The notes under the pieces were generated by a model. It saw nothing but the letters and a program-made list of their open reading frames with translations. It made no database searches and was not told the origin of the DNA. From Alphaproteobacteria bacterium (GTDB lineage: Bacteria; Pseudomonadota; Alphaproteobacteria; Rhizobiales; Devosiaceae), in contig JAHJOS010000224.1 in assembly GCA_018820005.1 (NCBI GenBank), forward strand, positions 1-5,096: 5,096 nucleotides of DNA, read 5' to 3'. Below are positions 4,699-5,096 of this stretch, piece by piece (positions within the stretch are counted from its first letter, which is position 1; each line of letters opens with the position of its first letter). The translations under genes and the position numbers were made by a program.

Positions 4699-4723
4699 CA
4701 CCGCGGCGACTGGCGCCGCGGTG
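4699..4723 (-). terminator. Strong GC hairpin after asd, possible weak terminator
   Basis: CACCGCGGCG (4699-4708) and CGCCGCGGTG (4714-4723) form a perfect 10-bp stem with a 5-nt loop. It begins 13 nt after the asd stop and ends 7 nt before the Shine-Dalgarno of the GNAT gene. There is no T-run directly after the stem on the minus strand; a TTTT occurs 12 nt later (4686-4683), past the ribosome site. It may partly terminate asd transcription or protect the asd 3' end while letting some transcripts read into the GNAT and exporter genes. Confidence 0.5.
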
Positions 4724-4736
4724 GGTTGGGATGGGA

Positions 4737-5096
4737 TCAGGCCGCGCTGCGGGGCTTGAGGCCCTGTTCGATCAGCGTTTCGGCGATCTGGATGGTGTTG
4801 AGCGCGGCGCCCTTGCGCAGATTGTCCGAGACGACCCAGATATTGAGGCCGTTCTCGATGGTGGCGTCTTCGCGGATGCGGCTGACGAAGGTGTCATATT
4901 CACCCACGCATTCCACCGGGGTGGCGTAGCCACCGGGTTCGCGCTTGTCGATCACCGAGATGCCCGGCGCCTCGCGCAGCACTTCGCGGGCCTCATCGGC
5001 CGAGATGGGGTTGGCGAATTCGATATTGACGGCTTCGGAATGCCCCACGAACACCGGAACACGCACGGCGGTGCAGGTCACCTTGATCTTGGGATC
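4737..5096 (-). CDS. asd: Aspartate-semialdehyde dehydrogenase, C-terminal part (partial)
   Basis: The last 119 residues of a protein normally about 340 long; the frame is open to the window edge, so the N-terminal NADP domain and catalytic cysteine lie outside. The enzyme reduces aspartyl phosphate to aspartate semialdehyde, the branch point to lysine/diaminopimelate, threonine and methionine. The fragment begins DPKIKVTCTAVRVPVFVGHSEAV. In it, R12 and H19 (fragment numbering) sit seven residues apart, as do the substrate-binding Arg and catalytic His of the family. Near the end, SDNLRKGAALNTIQIAE (90-106) is the conserved cofactor-region motif. A GTG at 5081 could look like a start but lies inside the conserved domain, so it is a normal valine codon. 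The gene ends in TGA, followed by a GC-rich hairpin, and is the first gene seen in the minus-strand cluster. Confidence 0.95.
   Translation of the reverse strand, partial: DPKIKVTCTAVRVPVFVGHSEAVNIEFANPISADEAREVLREAPGISVIDKREPGGYATPVECVGEYDTFVSRIREDATIENGLNIWVVSDNLRKGAALNTIQIAETLIEQGLKPRSAA

Noticed and set aside
4681..4701. Seven-residue longer start for the GNAT protein (ATG at 4701)
   Set aside because: That ATG is inside the asd-side hairpin without a ribosome site, while the ATG at 4680 has GGAG 7 nt upstream.
1..5096. Search for defence system, CRISPR array, insertion sequence, phage genes, tRNA or rRNA
   Set aside because: No repeat array, transposase or integrase motif, terminal repeats, or tRNA/rRNA-like segments were seen; all large genes are ordinary housekeeping or transport families.

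Overview
The window looks like chromosomal DNA of a GC-rich alphaproteobacterium, most likely Hyphomicrobiales. A Devosia-like genus is my best guess, from overall protein flavour only; no rRNA or marker gene confirms it. Codon use is uniformly GC-rich in the genes. Two intergenic stretches (about 958-1263 and 1691-1966) are visibly more AT-rich. No phage, transposon, CRISPR or defence genes are visible.

Layout. At the left, a 68-residue DUF1737 protein (minus strand) diverges from a beta-class carbonic anhydrase (plus strand) across a 72-bp gap. That gap holds a perfect 7-bp dyad ending 2 nt before the carbonic anhydrase start codon. A roughly 390-bp gene-free stretch leads to the first of two tandem plus-strand genes for small secreted EF-hand (calcium-binding) proteins. 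Each has a signal peptide and two canonical EF-hand loops. The two genes are separated by about 450 bp and each ends in a strong intrinsic terminator. The second terminator probably serves both strands, because the next gene converges on it.

The right half is a minus-strand cluster, read right to left: the C-terminal 119 residues of aspartate-semialdehyde dehydrogenase (asd, cut by the window edge), a GNAT acetyltransferase, then two paralogous EamA/DMT-family exporters joined by a 1-nt stop/start overlap. Amino-acid biosynthesis (Asd) next to EamA-type metabolite exporters is a plausible functional theme, but the link is inference.

The least ordinary signal is in the leaders of the two EF-hand genes. 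Both carry an identical 10-nt sequence (GCAGGAGATC) about 70-75 nt before the start codon, followed by matching CGTCGG and GGTNACCG blocks. In both, the 10-mer forms the loop of a hairpin, and three of the stem base pairs differ by compensatory changes. In the first leader the loop is complementary to an ATCTCC just upstream of the Shine-Dalgarno site, so a translational switch is possible. This may be an undescribed cis-regulatory RNA, but it rests on two copies seen in one window.
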